Origin: Lucinisca nassula
Taxonomy: Eukaryota > Mollusca > Bivalvia > Lucinida > Lucinidae
Direction of reading: 5' to 3'
Length of the DNA: 64,000 nucleotides
NCBI GenBank assembly: GCA_963580285.1
Contig: OY757016.1
Coordinates: 39,509,124 to 39,573,123, forward strand
In this document: positions 21,960-33,234 of the stretch, piece by piece
Position numbering within the stretch: position 1 is the first letter of the stretch
Layout of the letters: each line of letters starts with the position of its first letter
Notes under the pieces: model-generated
Told to the model about the DNA's origin: nothing
Database searches by the model: none
Seen by the model: the letters and a program-made list of their open reading frames with translations, nothing else
Made by a program: the position numbers and the translations under genes

Positions 21960-22045
21960 CTCCATCATTGTTCACAGGCAGTTAGTATACATTACATGGT
22001 ATTTTGTTCACAGTATGACTGTACCACATCATAATTTACCGTAAA
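21960..22045 (-). repeat. Isolated copy of the e9 end unit
   Basis: tatacattacatggtatttt, gttcacagtatgactgtacc and catcataatttacc match the array at 20520-21245 and e9 itself. Confidence 0.7.
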
Positions 22046-22139
22046 TGCCGTAAGAGTTTGGACACTTAAACACCTTAACTTGTCCTAAAACTTGAACAAG
22101 TACAATATACTACCAAATGTTGTGACAAAACATAGTTGG

Positions 22140-22220
22140 ATGAGTGACAAACAGTGTAGAACCTGATGAGGTGCCACATTCTATGGTGTCTCATCTGGAT
22201 CTACACTGTTTGCTCAGGCC
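22140..22220. mobile_element. MITE family A palindromic core
   Basis: gacaaacagtgtagaacctg...ctggatctacactgtttgct, without recognisable TTAA ends. Confidence 0.7.
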
Positions 22221-22254
22221 TGTCAGTCCTAATACATACAGTACAAGATGTGTT

Positions 22255-23170
22255 TGTGAAACTTGAATATGTCCCCGGGCAGGGTCATTTTTTCTTCAAA
22301 GTTAGTCACAGTTCAAGATCAAGGTCGCAGGTCAAGATTTTTTGTTTGAGCAGGAAAACATTGTTATAAGGAACCTACATGCTCAATACAAATATTTGGA
22401 CTCAAACGGTTCAAAAGTTAGAATTTTATCTTTAAAATAGGTGAAGGTCACAGGTCAAAATTTTTTGTATGGACATGCAGTCCTTGTCACAAGGAACCTA
22501 CATGCAAAATATGAAGGCTCTATCTCAAACGGTTCAAAAGTTATGGCCAATGCTATTTTTTTCTTTTAAATAGGTCAATGGTCAAGGTCACAGGTCAAAA
22601 TTTTTTGTATGGACTTGAAGCCCTTGTCACAAGGAACCTACATGCAAAATATGAAGGCTCTATCTCAAACGGTTCCAAAGTTTTGACCAATGTTATTTTT
22701 TCTTTTTAGTAGGTCAACGGTCAAGGTCACAGGTCAAATTTTTTGTATGGATGTGAAGCCCTTATCCCAAGGAACCTACATGCAAAATATGAAGTCTCTA
22801 ATGTGTAAAAAGTTATGACCAATGTTTTTTTTTTCTTAAAAGTAGGTTACAGGTCAAGGTCAAAGGTTAATTTGTTTGTATGTAAGTGTGAAATTCTTGT
22901 CACAAAGAACCCACATGCCAAATATGAAGGCTCTATCTCAACAGATCAGTAGTTATGACCAATATAATTATTTTTCTTTAAAGTAGGTCATGGGTCAAGG
23001 TCAAGGTCACAGGTAAAATTATTTGGTATGTTTGGAAAGCCCTTGTCACAAGGAACCCACATGCCAAATACGAAGGCTCTATCTCAAAGGATTCAAATGT
23101 TATGACCAAAGTTAAAGTTGTCCACGTACAAACCAACCAACAAACAGACTGGGCAAAACCAATATGTCCC
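22255..23170. repeat. Tandem array, about seven units of roughly 120 bases, with AGGTCA half-sites
   Basis: Units contain aggtcaaggtcacaggtcaa, tatggacatgaagcccttgt and gaaggctctatctcaaacgg. Both ends carry atatgtcccc. It reaches to about 30 bases from the e9 donor. Confidence 0.88.
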
Positions 23171-23199
23171 CTCTATTAAAAGCAGCCAGTATACATTAC

Positions 23200-23359
23200 C
23201 TGACATTTTGTTCACAGTATGGTTGTACCACGCCATCATTCACAAACAGCCAGGAGTCAGATTGTACATCATTCTCAAAATTATCTTGCATTGTGTTCGG
23301 GTTCATTGTAGTACGGCCAATAAACAGGTTGTCCACAGCCCATGTTGACAGCATTTTAC
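23200..23359 (-). CDS. RELN: Reelin exon e9: end of sub-repeat B and entry to the next repeat
   Basis: This 160-base exon (acceptor tttgttacag, donor GTAATG) encodes STWAVDNLFIGRTTMNPNTM, which carries the WAVDNLFIG motif closing a sub-repeat, then SDSWLFVNDGVVQPYCEQNV and Arg split with e10. The last 55 or so bases plus the donor are the evident source of the tandem array at 20520-21245 and of single copies at 20020-20100 and 21960-22040 in the following intron. Confidence 0.94.
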
Positions 23360-23509
23360 CTGTAACAAAAATATCTACTGTAACGATCCTAAGTAATGGG
23401 ACAGATAGGCCTGGGCTCAAGTGCTAGCATATTGGCAAATGGTGTAGACCAACAAAAGACACCACAAAATGTGATATCTTCTCAAGGTCTACACTGTGTT
23501 TGCTTAAAA

Positions 23510-24366
23510 TACAGGAATAGAAGGGTTAAATGAACCAGTCTGAGTCTCAAGTTTGTGAACAGGAAATAGTCACTAGGCGCTAAGTCTGGCGAATAGGCGG
23601 GGTGCGGTATTAGCTCATACCCATTAAGCTCAACAGCATCCATTGCAATTTTGCAAGTGTGGACTCTTGCATTGTCCTGTTGGAGCAGAATCCCTTTGGA
23701 GAGTTTACCTTGCATTTTTCAGTTCTCGGTTGGTCAAGCAAATTTCCTTAATAGGCACCTGTTATTGAACTTTTCTTTGCTAGAAAGTCCAAAATAATAA
23801 CGTCTTGTGTATCCCAAAAACAGTTGTCATCACCTTGCCAGCAGAGGGTTGGCTTTTAAACTTCTTTGGCCTACCCACTTGCGACTTTGAGTTATATTCC
23901 CTGGCTCATAATAATGGACCCAGGTCTCATCTACAGTCTGCAGACGTGAAAGAAAATCAGCTTCCTTTGACCTAATTTGCTTCAACAATGCGCTGCATAC
24001 TGATGCTCTGCTTGCCATTTGCTCATCGCTAAGGGATTTTGGGACCTTAAGCTTAGCTTTCACATACCCAAGCTTTCACATACCTAAGCGATCATGTAAA
24101 ATTGTTGAAACATAACCTTGTGAAATGTGTAATGCATTCGCTATTTCTTCCACCTTAATTAGCCTATCGGAGTACACCAGATCCTGTACTTTGTTACACA
24201 TTTCTTTATTGGTGTCATCTGATGGGCGTGGAGACTTGGTTTCATCTTCTAAAGATGTTCTACTGCATTTGAATTCCCAAACTCAGAATTTAACTTGTGC
24301 ATAGGTTGGTACAGAAGACCCATAAACATTGGTCAACTTGCAATGTATTTCCATACCTGTTTTCCC
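23510..24366 (-). pseudogene. Mariner (DD34D) transposase pseudogene, main part
   Basis: The minus strand encodes a helix-turn-helix region (VEEIANALHISQGYVSTILH), then SDEQMASR, the first catalytic Asp in TVDETWVHYY, the second in QQDNARVH and the third in AYSPDLAPSDYFLF. This is the D, D34D layout of mariner. Stops and a frameshift lie near 24060 and 24285, and the C-terminus after FLF is lost, replaced by a family A-like palindrome at 23430-23520. The N-terminal end is cut at 24366 by an insertion and resumes at 27727. Confidence 0.88.
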
Positions 24367-24894
24367 CTTTAACCCTTTCCCACTCAGAACATTAGCCAAT
24401 ATAGCATTCTTTATAGAACACTGATATAGGTAAATCAATAATCAATAGTCCATATATGGCTGATAGGCCTGACAGTCTTATCTGGACAGAGATATTGGCA
24501 TTTTTGTGTGATTTACACCCTTATGTTACAAAAATGATTATTTTAGTATTTTCTGTACATTTGACAATATTTATGTAGTGTAAAGTTTCTAGGAAATTAA
24601 ATTCTCTTTCCAATGGTACTAAATTTATTATAGTTTCTCTTTGGGTTTTGAAAATATGAAGTGCTAAAGTAAGCAAAATATATTCTTTAGCAAAAATTTC
24701 TGTTTTGGGTTGGTCAGAGAAAGTATTTTTAACCACCATAGCCCCAGAAAAGAGGGGGTTTCCACATATCATTTTTCTTATTTCCGCACAAAAAGTATTT
24801 TGTTAGTAATCATTAGGGCATGTCCCTGGGGCTCTTCCAAGAAGTTTCCATAACGTACATTTTCGTGCAGAAATAAGACATCATGTTCAGAAGT

Positions 24895-25175
24895 CTGTGA
24901 AATGAACATCCTTCTGAACCTGTTATACATTAGTTTCCTTAGTTCAGCTCCAAGACTTAGGTTGTGGGTACTCGTTAGATTGGCCTCAATCAGCACTCAC
25001 AACCACGTTTTCATGCAGTAATAAGACATCATGTTCATAAGTCTGTGAAATGAACATCCTTCTGAACCAGGTATACATTAGTTTCCTTATTTCTGCTCCA
25101 AGACTTAGGTTGTGGGTACTCGTTAGAACTGCCTCAATCAGCACCCACAACCAATGTTCCGAGCATAAATAAGAA
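24895..25175. mobile_element. Two decayed MITE family B fragments
   Basis: aggttgtgggtactcgttag occurs at 24958 and again near 25108, each followed by a shortened cagcacccacaacc arm, with shared flanks catcatgttca and gtgaaatgaacatcc. They look like a tandem duplication of one damaged copy. Confidence 0.65.
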
Positions 25176-25184
25176 CTAGAAATG

Positions 25185-27241
25185 TGTCCAGACGACACAG
25201 ATGCCCCCGCCAAGGGCCCCGCCTCACCCCGAAAATCCATGTTGCAACAAACTTTTTTAAGTGTGTGACCTTGACCTTGAAATTGGTGAAAAATGCGCTA
25301 GAGCAATGACAAAGTTTTTTCTAAAAATAGCCACAGTGACCTTGACCTTGAAAGTCAAACTCCCTCGAGGTATTGTCATAAGGAACATTTGTGTAAAGTT
25401 ATATTGAAATCAGTGAAGAAATGTAGTCGATAGAGCAATGACAAAGTTTTTCAAAAAATTGCCACAGTGACCTTGACCTTGAAAGTCGAAATCGCTCCAG
25501 ATATTGTTATAAGGAACATTTGTGTGAAGTTATATTGAAATCAGTGAAGAAATGTAAGTGCTAGAGCGATGACAAAGTTTTTCTAAAAATAGCCACAATG
25601 ACCTTGACCTTGAAAGTGGAAATCGCTAGAGATATTGTCATAAGGAACATTTGTGTGAAGTAATATTGAAATTGGTGAAAAAATGTAAGCACTAGAGCAT
25701 TGACAAAGTTTTTCTAAAAATAGCCACAGTGACCTTGACCTTGAAAGTCAAACTCGTTCGAGGTAATGTCATAAGGAACATTTATGTGAAGTTATATTGA
25801 AATCGGTGAAGAAATGTAAGCACTAGAGCGATGACAACATTTTTCTAAAAATAGCCACAGTGACCTTGACCTTGAAAGTGTAACTCCCTAGAGATATTGT
25901 CATAAGGAACATTTGTGTGAAGTTATATTGAAATCGGTGAAGAAATATAAGCGCTAGAGCGATGACAAAGTTTTTCTAAAAATAGCCAGTGACCTTGTTC
26001 TTGAAGCCATGACCTTGAAAGTTGAATACACTCGAGCTATTTTTATACGGAACATTTGTGTGAAGTTATATTGAAATTGGTGAAGAAATGTAGGCGCTAG
26101 AGCAATGACAAAGTTTTTCTAAAAATAGCCACAGTGACTTTGACCTTGAGGTCATGACCTTGAAAGTCGAACTCACTCGAGATATTGTCATAGGGAACAT
26201 TTGTGTGAAGTTATATTGAAATCAGTGAAGAAATATAGGCGATAGAACCATGTTGTGCGAGGGGATAATTAAAAAATTTTCAAGTCTGTGACCTTGACCT
26301 TGAGCTCATGGGCATGGGTGGGGGTATCGCTGAATAAAATGGACAGGTATCTAACATCATACCAAATATCAACTCAATCCATCGCACAATTTGGAAAATA
26401 TCAACTCTTAAAATATCTAATTAAAAAATTTCTAAGTCTGTGACCTTGACCTTGAAGCCATAGGCATGAGTGGGGGTATTGCCAAATAAACATTTGGACC
26501 TGTATCTATCATCATAGCATACATAAGCCAAATCCATAATATGGTTTGGAAAATTTGAGCTCTGTAAAATCTTTAACATTAAAATTGTCTAAGTCTGTGA
26601 ACTTGACCTTGAGGTCATAGGCATGGGTGGGGGTATTGCTGAATAAAACATTTTACCTATATCTATCATCATAGGAACCAAAGCCATCATAAAAGTTCAG
26701 GTTCTACCAGGTACAAATACCTTAACTGGAGTCTTTAACATGGAAAATTTCTAAGTCCATGACCTTGACCTTGGGGCCATGGGTAGGGGTATCACTGAAT
26801 AAAACTTTGGACCTATATCTATAATCATACCAAATATGAACCAATTCCATCAAATTGTTTGGAAAATATGAGCTCTAAAATGTTCAAGTCTACCTGTTAC
26901 AAAAACCTTAACCTGAGTCTTTAACATTGAAAATGTCTAAGTCTGTGACCTTGACCTCGGGGTCACAGGCATGGGTGGGGTATTGCTTAATAAAACTTTG
27001 GACCTATATCTATCATCATACCAAAGATGAACCAGTTCCATCAAATGGTCAGGAAAATATGAGTTCTAAAAGTTCAGGCTCTACCTGTTACAAAAACCTT
27101 AACCTGAGGTTACAGGATCACGTACGTACGTACACACACACACACAGACGGACGTACACATGTATGCATGTACGCAAGTACGCACATACGGAAAATCGAA
27201 ACACTATATGCCCCCCGCATCATGCCGATGCAGGGACATAA
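25185..27241. repeat. Tandem arrays rich in TGACCTTGACCTTGA (nuclear-receptor-like half-sites)
   Basis: First part (about 25250-26270): about eight units of 131-145 bases containing gtgaccttgaccttgaaagt and attgtcataaggaacatttg. Second part (26270-27120): about five units of 150-170 bases that share only the gtgaccttgaccttgag core. It ends in CA, ACGT and similar simple repeats, then cgcatcatgccgatgcaggg. Confidence 0.9.
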
Positions 27242-27590
27242 AAATATCAAAAGTAGCCGTTTTTGGAGGTTTCATAATCCCCAATTTACTAATTATCTTG
27301 GGCCATAAAACCCCTGAAGCTAACTGATTATACAGCGTGCTAATTGTGCAAATCATGCACGACTTTTTTTCTTTTTTTTCAGAACGGAGAATATTGTGTC
27401 ATTCAGTAACTAAGCCCAGTAATTTTCCACTATGTCAGGCAAGGTCATCGTGATTCGTGGTGTGTTTGGTTGCAAATTACACAAAAACTTTGTATAGAAA
27501 CATATTTGTTTTTTTTGTTTTTTTTTCGCAAATATTGTTGGCAAAATACCAAACTTAACATTTACAAACATCCGGCATTTTTATATTTAG
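27242..27590. other. No recognised feature
   Basis: AT-rich sequence with T-rich runs (27365-27380, 27508-27530) inside the TTAA insertion. No frame or repeat was identified. Confidence 0.4.
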
Positions 27591-27726
27591 GAAAAAGGTA
27601 AAAATAACGCGAAATGGCAACACATGGGAATATACGTATCTATCCGGTTATTGATAAAGACGGGAATATACGGGTCTGAGTGTTAATGGATAGACACGGA
27701 AAATACGTATCTGAGTGGTAAAGGGT

Positions 27727-27800
27727 AAAATACAAGTACCAAATTACATCAGGGTGCTCAACTTTTGACAAAAAGCTTGCTTTTGCATCGCTAGCAATGT
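27727..27800 (-). pseudogene. Mariner transposase pseudogene, N-terminal remnant
   Basis: The minus strand reads HPDVIWYLYL, the N-terminal helix of a mariner transposase, and its frame continues into 24366 if the TTAA insertion and one target copy are discounted. Beyond about 27800 no transposase-like coding is visible. Confidence 0.7.
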
Positions 27801-27967
27801 TTGATGTTCAATATCTTATGAGTGGGTGCAATTTTCCCCTCATGCCTAAAATATAATTATATTGAAACAAGGCATGAACATTTTGGTTGTCTCAACCAAT
27901 TTGAAATGGGATAGGCTGGTTGCTTACTGACTTGCCCGCGTAATGATAACCTCTGAAAAAGTGGGCC

Positions 27968-28022
27968 AATCTTAAAGGAAAGAATTTGCTCCTGAGGAGC
28001 AAATTCTTTCCTTTAAGAATGG
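27968..28022. repeat. Palindrome D core
   Basis: aaaggaaagaatttgctcct and its complement, with no clear TTAA ends. It lies about 115 bases from reelin e8. Confidence 0.85.
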
Positions 28023-28138
28023 ACCTCTTTTGACATAGGAAACAAAAACATCTTTGAAAGAGTTGCCTCCCCTGAAGATGCATACATTCTCCTTAATATT
28101 TTTTCCCAAAATTGATTTTTCGAAGAAAACAAATTTAC

Positions 28139-28215
28139 CCGAATTTGCTGGCTGCCAAAATCTGAATCTTGTTGCATTGTACCTTGCCTTTACAGGAAGT
28201 TCTAGGCTGAAAAAC
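28139..28215 (-). CDS. RELN: Reelin exon e8: 77-base small exon
   Basis: This small exon was found by searching for the strand that must lie between e7 and e9. It encodes FFSLELPVKARYNATRFRFW and then QPANSG, exactly the LP-strand and RFRxWQP module expected. The acceptor is ttttttgtag and the donor GTAAAT. It contains one base, 25 codons and one base, matching the phases of e7 and e9. NAT may be glycosylated. It is too short for most reading-frame filters and overlaps a spurious frame on the other strand. Confidence 0.93.
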
Positions 28216-28309
28216 CTACAAAAAAGAACATTTCATTTATAGCCACCTTTAGCACTCTCTAGGCTAATTCAGCAGACGACAAATTGTTGATATTTTTCTT
28301 ATTTTTCCC

Positions 28310-28440
28310 AGAAAACAGGACTTGACATCTTATGCAAATTGTCTCCTATAGAGACAATTTGCATGAGATGTCAAATCCTGTTTTCTAGGAAAATTAGGAA
28401 AATATTTCAAAATGACGTCTGCTGCGAAAAAAATACCCAG
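28310..28440. repeat. Hairpin around gacatcttatgcaaattgtc
   Basis: Arms ttttcccagaaaacaggact and its complement flank a gagacaattt turn. The right flank gtctgctgcgaaaaaaatac matches the flank at 16976-16998. A similar damaged hairpin is at 30800-30860. Confidence 0.65.
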
Positions 28441-28679
28441 CATGCAGAGCATTAACCATCTTTGCTTGAATCAGAACTGAGGAAACTATCATAATAGTTT
28501 CTTGAGGAAAACAACATTTTTAGAACAAGACAGCAAGCTTATGACACGATGTTTTGGTTGGTTGTTTATCAATTGACCAAAAGTCACAAAGCACAGTAGT
28601 TTTACTCTGCTGATGTCCATGTGACTATCACAAAATCTTTTTTCTTCTTGTCATTGTGATAGAACAGTTTTGTCTAAAG

Positions 28680-28745
28680 CTGCAGGATATGGCATTTGGG
28701 TTTACACTGTTTGCAAAAATACTGGAAGATAAGGGTTTAATAAAG
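28680..28745. mobile_element. MITE family A right-end fragment
   Basis: gggtttacactgtttgcaaa followed by gataagggttta, with the left half missing. Confidence 0.6.
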
Positions 28746-29149
28746 AAAACAGTCTAATTCTCTGTTCAGGATAATTTCCCAGCTCAATCGACCCACCAGT
28801 GCTTTTAGTGCTTTGATTTCTATTCCAAGAGGTGCTGGAAAGTTCTATCTCACACATGTATTGAGACAGACCACATTCAGCATAAGGAATGATGTCAAAA
28901 TTATTTCACAAATGATGTCACCTATGTGCCTCAATGCTTAACATAAAATGACATTTGTTGGAAGTTGTTACGAAAAGTAAATTTACCAAAATGATAATAA
29001 GTGTTATGTGAAAACACAATAGGAGAGAGGCAATGATCAGGAATCAATAGAATTACCATACAATTTCCATCTAAGATACCAAATATAAAGAACCACAGAC
29101 ATACAGCGACACTATAAATAAACAAGAAGGAAGTCTACAAAAGTTTCTT

Positions 29150-29275
29150 TCTAAACAGATGGGCATCCCTGCCCAGAAAAAGGGGTTAGGTAAGCTGACT
29201 GACTCAAAATGACCTAAATAGTGTTGCCTAGGCTGCATAAGTCCAAACAAATAAACAAACAGGGTTGGCGCCAGT
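29150..29275 (+). mobile_element. Decayed SINE family F tail
   Basis: aaaatgacctaaatagtgtt, gcctaggctgcataagtcca and (aaac)n. The head is not recognisable. Confidence 0.5.
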
Positions 29276-29279
29276 TTAT

Positions 29280-30020
29280 TTTTGTTATAGTTCGTCTTTG
29301 AATGTGTGTGTCGCTTATATCTTTTTGTTTTGGATAGCCAGTTTGCCATTTTGTGGGAAAGTAACTGTCCTTTTTGCTTTCTGCTTTTGATGTTTCCATT
29401 AGGGTCTAGTTATTTCATGTTTGTGCTTCCTCTGATGGGATGTGTGGGTTAATTGTATCGATTCCTGATCATTGTCTCACTTCTATTTATAAGATAAAGT
29501 TATGTCTGGTTATCATATAGGTACCAGCCAACCTTTGTCCTCAAGGATCACTTTAAGCTTTAAAAATCTGGGGCTAGTTGTTCAAAAATAAAAACCTTGT
29601 TAGTTTGCATATCATTAAATTTTTTTATGATTTAATATTGTAAATATGCTAATATTTTTGCTGAAAAATGTGAGCAGCTGCTCACATTATTTCTGAAACA
29701 AAAAAAAAAAAAAAACACCATATAAGATATTGAACTCACTGGAACACTTAACAATTTGACCACCAATGAGCTTGTTAAGCGAACGATGCTTTGAACAACT
29801 GGGCCCTGAATTTACTAATCACAATGAATCCCAGTCTTGAGAACTGAAACTTTTTCTTGTTCTTTATTTACTGTATAGAAATATCATGCACAGATTTTTT
29901 AAATTTCACAATTTTTGAAAATAAAATGTCAGCAGGTATGCATTTCATCTGCAAAAAAATTGTCCTGCCAACTGTTGGCATTTTAATATTCACGAGCAGG
30001 AAAAGATTACTGAACTAACT
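29280..30020. other. Intron stretch with a small hairpin only
   Basis: The gtgagcagctgctcac hairpin (29668-29690) belongs to a family also seen at 13915-13980. Otherwise only AT-rich intron sequence and an A run near 29700. Confidence 0.45.
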
Positions 30021-30024
30021 TTAC

Positions 30025-30224
30025 CTTGGTGCTGATTCATTCCGATAATGGAGTTCCTTCAAGAGATTCCAAGTTATACCGCCATTAGTCGAGAATTGTA
30101 GCAGCACACTCTCTTTACGTGGCCACGACATCTTCTTCCCATTACAGCCATACAGGAAGTAAAACTCTACTGTATTCAACATGGATGTATCAATGTCTCT
30201 CGATACTATCATACGTAACTGGTC
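30025..30224 (-). CDS. RELN: Reelin exon e7: sub-repeat B
   Basis: This 200-base exon (acceptor cttatacag, donor GTAAAG) reads DQLRMIVSRDIDTSMLNTVE, then FYFLYGCNGKK, the Asp-box FSTNGGITWNLLKEL and HYRNESAPR. The R-M-I-V-x-RDxD motif after a G-G turn is typical of reelin. The frame joins in phase to e6, and its last two bases join to the 77-base exon e8. NES is a possible N-glycosylation site. Confidence 0.94.
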
Positions 30225-30295
30225 CTGTATAAGAACGTAAAAGTATACATCACGATAACAGATACATGTGACATAGTGCATTGAATTCATAATCT

Positions 30296-30530
30296 CCAAA
30301 AGAGTATTTTTTCTGATGAAAGTTTGTGATAATTTTCTTACAAACACTCTAAACATAGGTTATAAGTGCTCTTTAGGACCGCCTCATTGAGGCGGCTCTA
30401 AAGAGTACCCACAACCTATATATTTGAACAGAATTAAGAAAAATAATGTATACCCCTGTAAACCCCAATGTTAGCTGTATACAGTAGGGTTTACAGAGTT
30501 GTACATTACACAAACTTGTAAATATGATGG
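30296..30530. mobile_element. MITE family B copy
   Basis: Core ggttataagtgctctttagg with complementary arm and a CCGCCTCATTGAGGCGG turn, followed by the aaccccaatgtt flank. Its left edge lies about 70 bases upstream of the e7 acceptor. Confidence 0.8.
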
Positions 30531-31019
30531 ACTAAAATTACACATCACAGTACTAATTCAGTAAACTGGATTGCTAACCCAAATCCACTTTACACAGAGA
30601 AAAATCACATATGTAGGGAATAAAATTATTTTCCTTTTCACAGTAAATAGATATAGGTTTCATTTTGTTCTTTTGTTGCAAGAAAAGTTTGGGTTGCAAT
30701 GAGCCTCATTCTTCAAATCTTCATCCTTATATGTTAGGCACCAAGGAAAAGTCTAGCGCACACATCAGTTTTTTTTTTTCATTACTTGCTATGTGAATTG
30801 TCTCCCCAGCAGATGATTCACATGTAATGTCAAGCCTTATTTTCAGGGGAAAAAAATAGAAAAATATATTTCATAAATGTTGTTGTCCATTTGTGATCAG
30901 CACATTCAGGATTAAAACATATATAAAATGTTTTTTTCTGCATCAATGTATATTGCAAACAGACTGTATGTGAGAAACAAGTTCTGCCAACGTTATGTCA
31001 TGCCAGTAAAGACTTGAAC

Positions 31020-31090
31020 ATCAAGATGAAAGTTAGGGTTATCACTAATGTTGGCCACCTGACGAAGGAACAAACTGATGGAAAACCAGA
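31020..31090. repeat. Fragment of the 35-kb tandem family
   Basis: gatgaaagttagggttatca, ctaatgttggccacctgac. The same kind of fragment stands beside the family E MITE at 53370-53520. Confidence 0.6.
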
Positions 31091-31507
31091 CTCCTATATT
31101 CTTGCACACCAGACAAGGAAATCCGTGATTTTACCCTGGGATAGAAATTTATGTTCTGACCCTGGTGTTCCGACCCCAAATCGAATATAATCGCGTGTTT
31201 GCTAAATGCACTGGTTGATTACGACCTCATGCGCGGCGGCGTCATGCGTGACGTCACTAAACATTCCTGTTGTGTCATCACAAAATGGCGGACGTCGGTA
31301 ACCGAAGTGACAGCAGCATTAAAAATTCGCAATATAAATGGAAGGTATGCAAGAAAAAGAATCCAATATGGGTGTGAGGGGTGGATAGAAAAATCCGACC
31401 CTCGGGATCACTGTCCGGCATCACTCGGCAAGCCTCGTGATGCCGGACAGTGTCCCTCGGGACGGATTTTTCAATCCACCCCTCACACCCATATAAGATT
31501 CTTATAC
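31090..31507. mobile_element. MITE family E copy, reverse of 16398
   Basis: Starts attcttgcacaccagacaag, has TGACGT-rich middle, a long palindrome (gtgaggggtggatagaaaaa at 31375 and its complement ending about 31485 around a GGCAAGCC-type turn) and ends atataagattcttata. Confidence 0.85.
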
Positions 31508-31609
31508 TCCTTTATCACACCATACATAAAGCAGGTGTGACAAAAATAGAAAATGATGGGAAATATGTTATGAGTCATATGTTCTGACCTATGTTCAGTT
31601 TTTACTCAC

Positions 31610-31787
31610 CCCACTGAATGTCAGAGCATTCCCCGAGACCAGTGTACCACATATGGTGGTCAGTTCTCCACCATAAACCTCTTTCCAGTTCTCATTTAGT
31701 GGTTCCTCACGATTAAAGTCATCCCTTAGCATCATGGGAAGGGGTTTAGAAGGAACACAATACTCCCCAGTGAAACCTTCATCACAT
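31610..31787 (-). CDS. RELN: Reelin exon e6: second half of the EGF module and start of sub-repeat B
   Basis: This 178-base exon (acceptor tattttttag, donor GTGAGT, ends in phase 0) opens CDEGFTGEYC, which closes the EGF module begun in e5 and gives six cysteines in the expected spacing. It continues with LRDDFNREEPLNENWKEVYG, then TTICGTLVSGNALTFSG, the standard opening of sub-repeat B. Confidence 0.95.
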
Positions 31788-31822
31788 CTAAAAAATACAC
31801 AGTCACGTCTCAGTATTATCAC

Positions 31823-32775
31823 AGTATTTGTTCCCTAATATACTGAGTCAAAAAAGTTCCTATACATAAAATTGCTTCTGTTACCATAGTTACTACATAA
31901 AAAAAACACGCAAAATTTGTTTTGTTTTAGTTAGAAGACTCATTTACCATGTAAAAGCCAAAACTGTTTTTGTTTATGTAAACTCTCCAGCCTGGGCTAT
32001 TGTTTTAAATACCCAAGGGGTAACTGCCAATTTCGCAGAATAAATCATGAGAAAGGTCAAGATTTAACACCATTAAAAATTACACGTAGCACAAGATTTC
32101 TAAACTTTGATACATGTAATCTTTTATTAAATACCCTGTGTGTCTATTCACAAACGGTTTGTAACTTTAGTTCCATTTGCTAAGAGAAACAGACGATCAC
32201 GTAGAGGCCTCCGATTCTTTGAAGTTGTGTGCAAAATGCTGATTTAAATTGAAACTCCAGAGAAAATCGAAATTGGTAGGGATACATGCTACATGAATTT
32301 TCTACATTATTTTCCATCATGGTTAACAGCAATGGTGGCAACAAAGCGCTTTTTCAAAGAAATTGCAAAACTTGAACGGCAGGTATAGAAATAGCAACAG
32401 TTTGAAAATTGCTATATTTTTAATTGAAAGGGAGATAATCTGAGAATTTCACAAATTAAAGCCTTGATTGTAGTGCAAGATCATGAAATATTGTAAAAGT
32501 AAAGTTAGTTTTGATGATCAATGGTCATGATCTTTCATCTCAGACAAAAAATGATCATCTGCGCATGCGCAATGCCAAATTCCTTGCAAAACCTTTCCAG
32601 GCACATACTGCAAGTCTTAGACAACTCTAGAGCAGAATAGTATGGGCAAATGCAAATGTATGCATTTTGTAGCTAAACGTCCCGACTCCTATGTTTACAG
32701 CCACGTTTAGCTGAATGGCTGCCGGATAGCTACTAGAATTTACCAGGAAGTTTGTATAGTTACTTTTTTGACCGG
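31823..32775. other. Intron stretch without recognised features
   Basis: About 950 bases of AT-rich sequence in the e5-e6 intron. No reelin strand, repeat family or plausible exon was seen on either strand. Confidence 0.45.
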
Positions 32776-33062
32776 GTATACATTATGATAACTCACCCGT
32801 GTGGCATAGTGCCTCTTTCACATCTTCAAAGTGGCTACTTTTCTGAGGAAAATCTGTGATATTTTTCTTATTTATACTGCCAACATAGGTTGTGGGTGCT
32901 TGTTAGAACCGCCTCATTGAGGCGGTTCTAACGAGTACCCACAACCTATGTCTTGGAGCAGAAATAAAAAAATAATGTATACCCACATAAACCCCAGTTT
33001 TCTCTATATAAAATGGGGTTAAGTGGGGTGTTTATTTCATGAACATGCTCACGTGATGTTTT
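32775..33062. mobile_element. MITE family B full copy
   Basis: Ends cattatgataac and gctcacgtgatg. The core hairpin at 32885-32950 has arms of about 30 bases around CCGCCTCATTGAGGCGG. Confidence 0.85.
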
Positions 33063-33234
33063 CAATGTTATAAAGAGTTTTGTGCTATAAAGATTCCCAA
33101 TAACAGGTAATAAATGGCATTTTCCTGTTAATTACTCAAATAAACATTGGGTGGCAGGGCTTGAGATGTCATTTCATCTCAGTGTCAAGTAAAATTCCCA
33201 CAAAATGACCTTTATCAGTTACCCTTTATATTAA

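Larger units (their letters stand above)
24367..27726. mobile_element. 3.4-kb TTAA-flanked insertion inside the mariner gene
   Basis: It begins (TT)AACCCTTTCCCACTCAGA and ends TCTGAGTGGTAAAGGG(TAAA), near-perfect terminal inverted repeats of about 15 bases. The transposase frame of the mariner resumes in phase beyond it. It contains decayed family B pieces, a large AGGTCA-type tandem array and no recognised transposase. Ends starting CCC at TTAA suggest a piggyBac-like, non-autonomous element (inference). Confidence 0.75.

Noticed and set aside
28740..28910. Minus-strand frame containing CEIELSSTSWNRNQ
   Set aside because: It runs into a family A MITE remnant and has no reelin motif or phase-compatible splice sites; e7 joins e8 without it.
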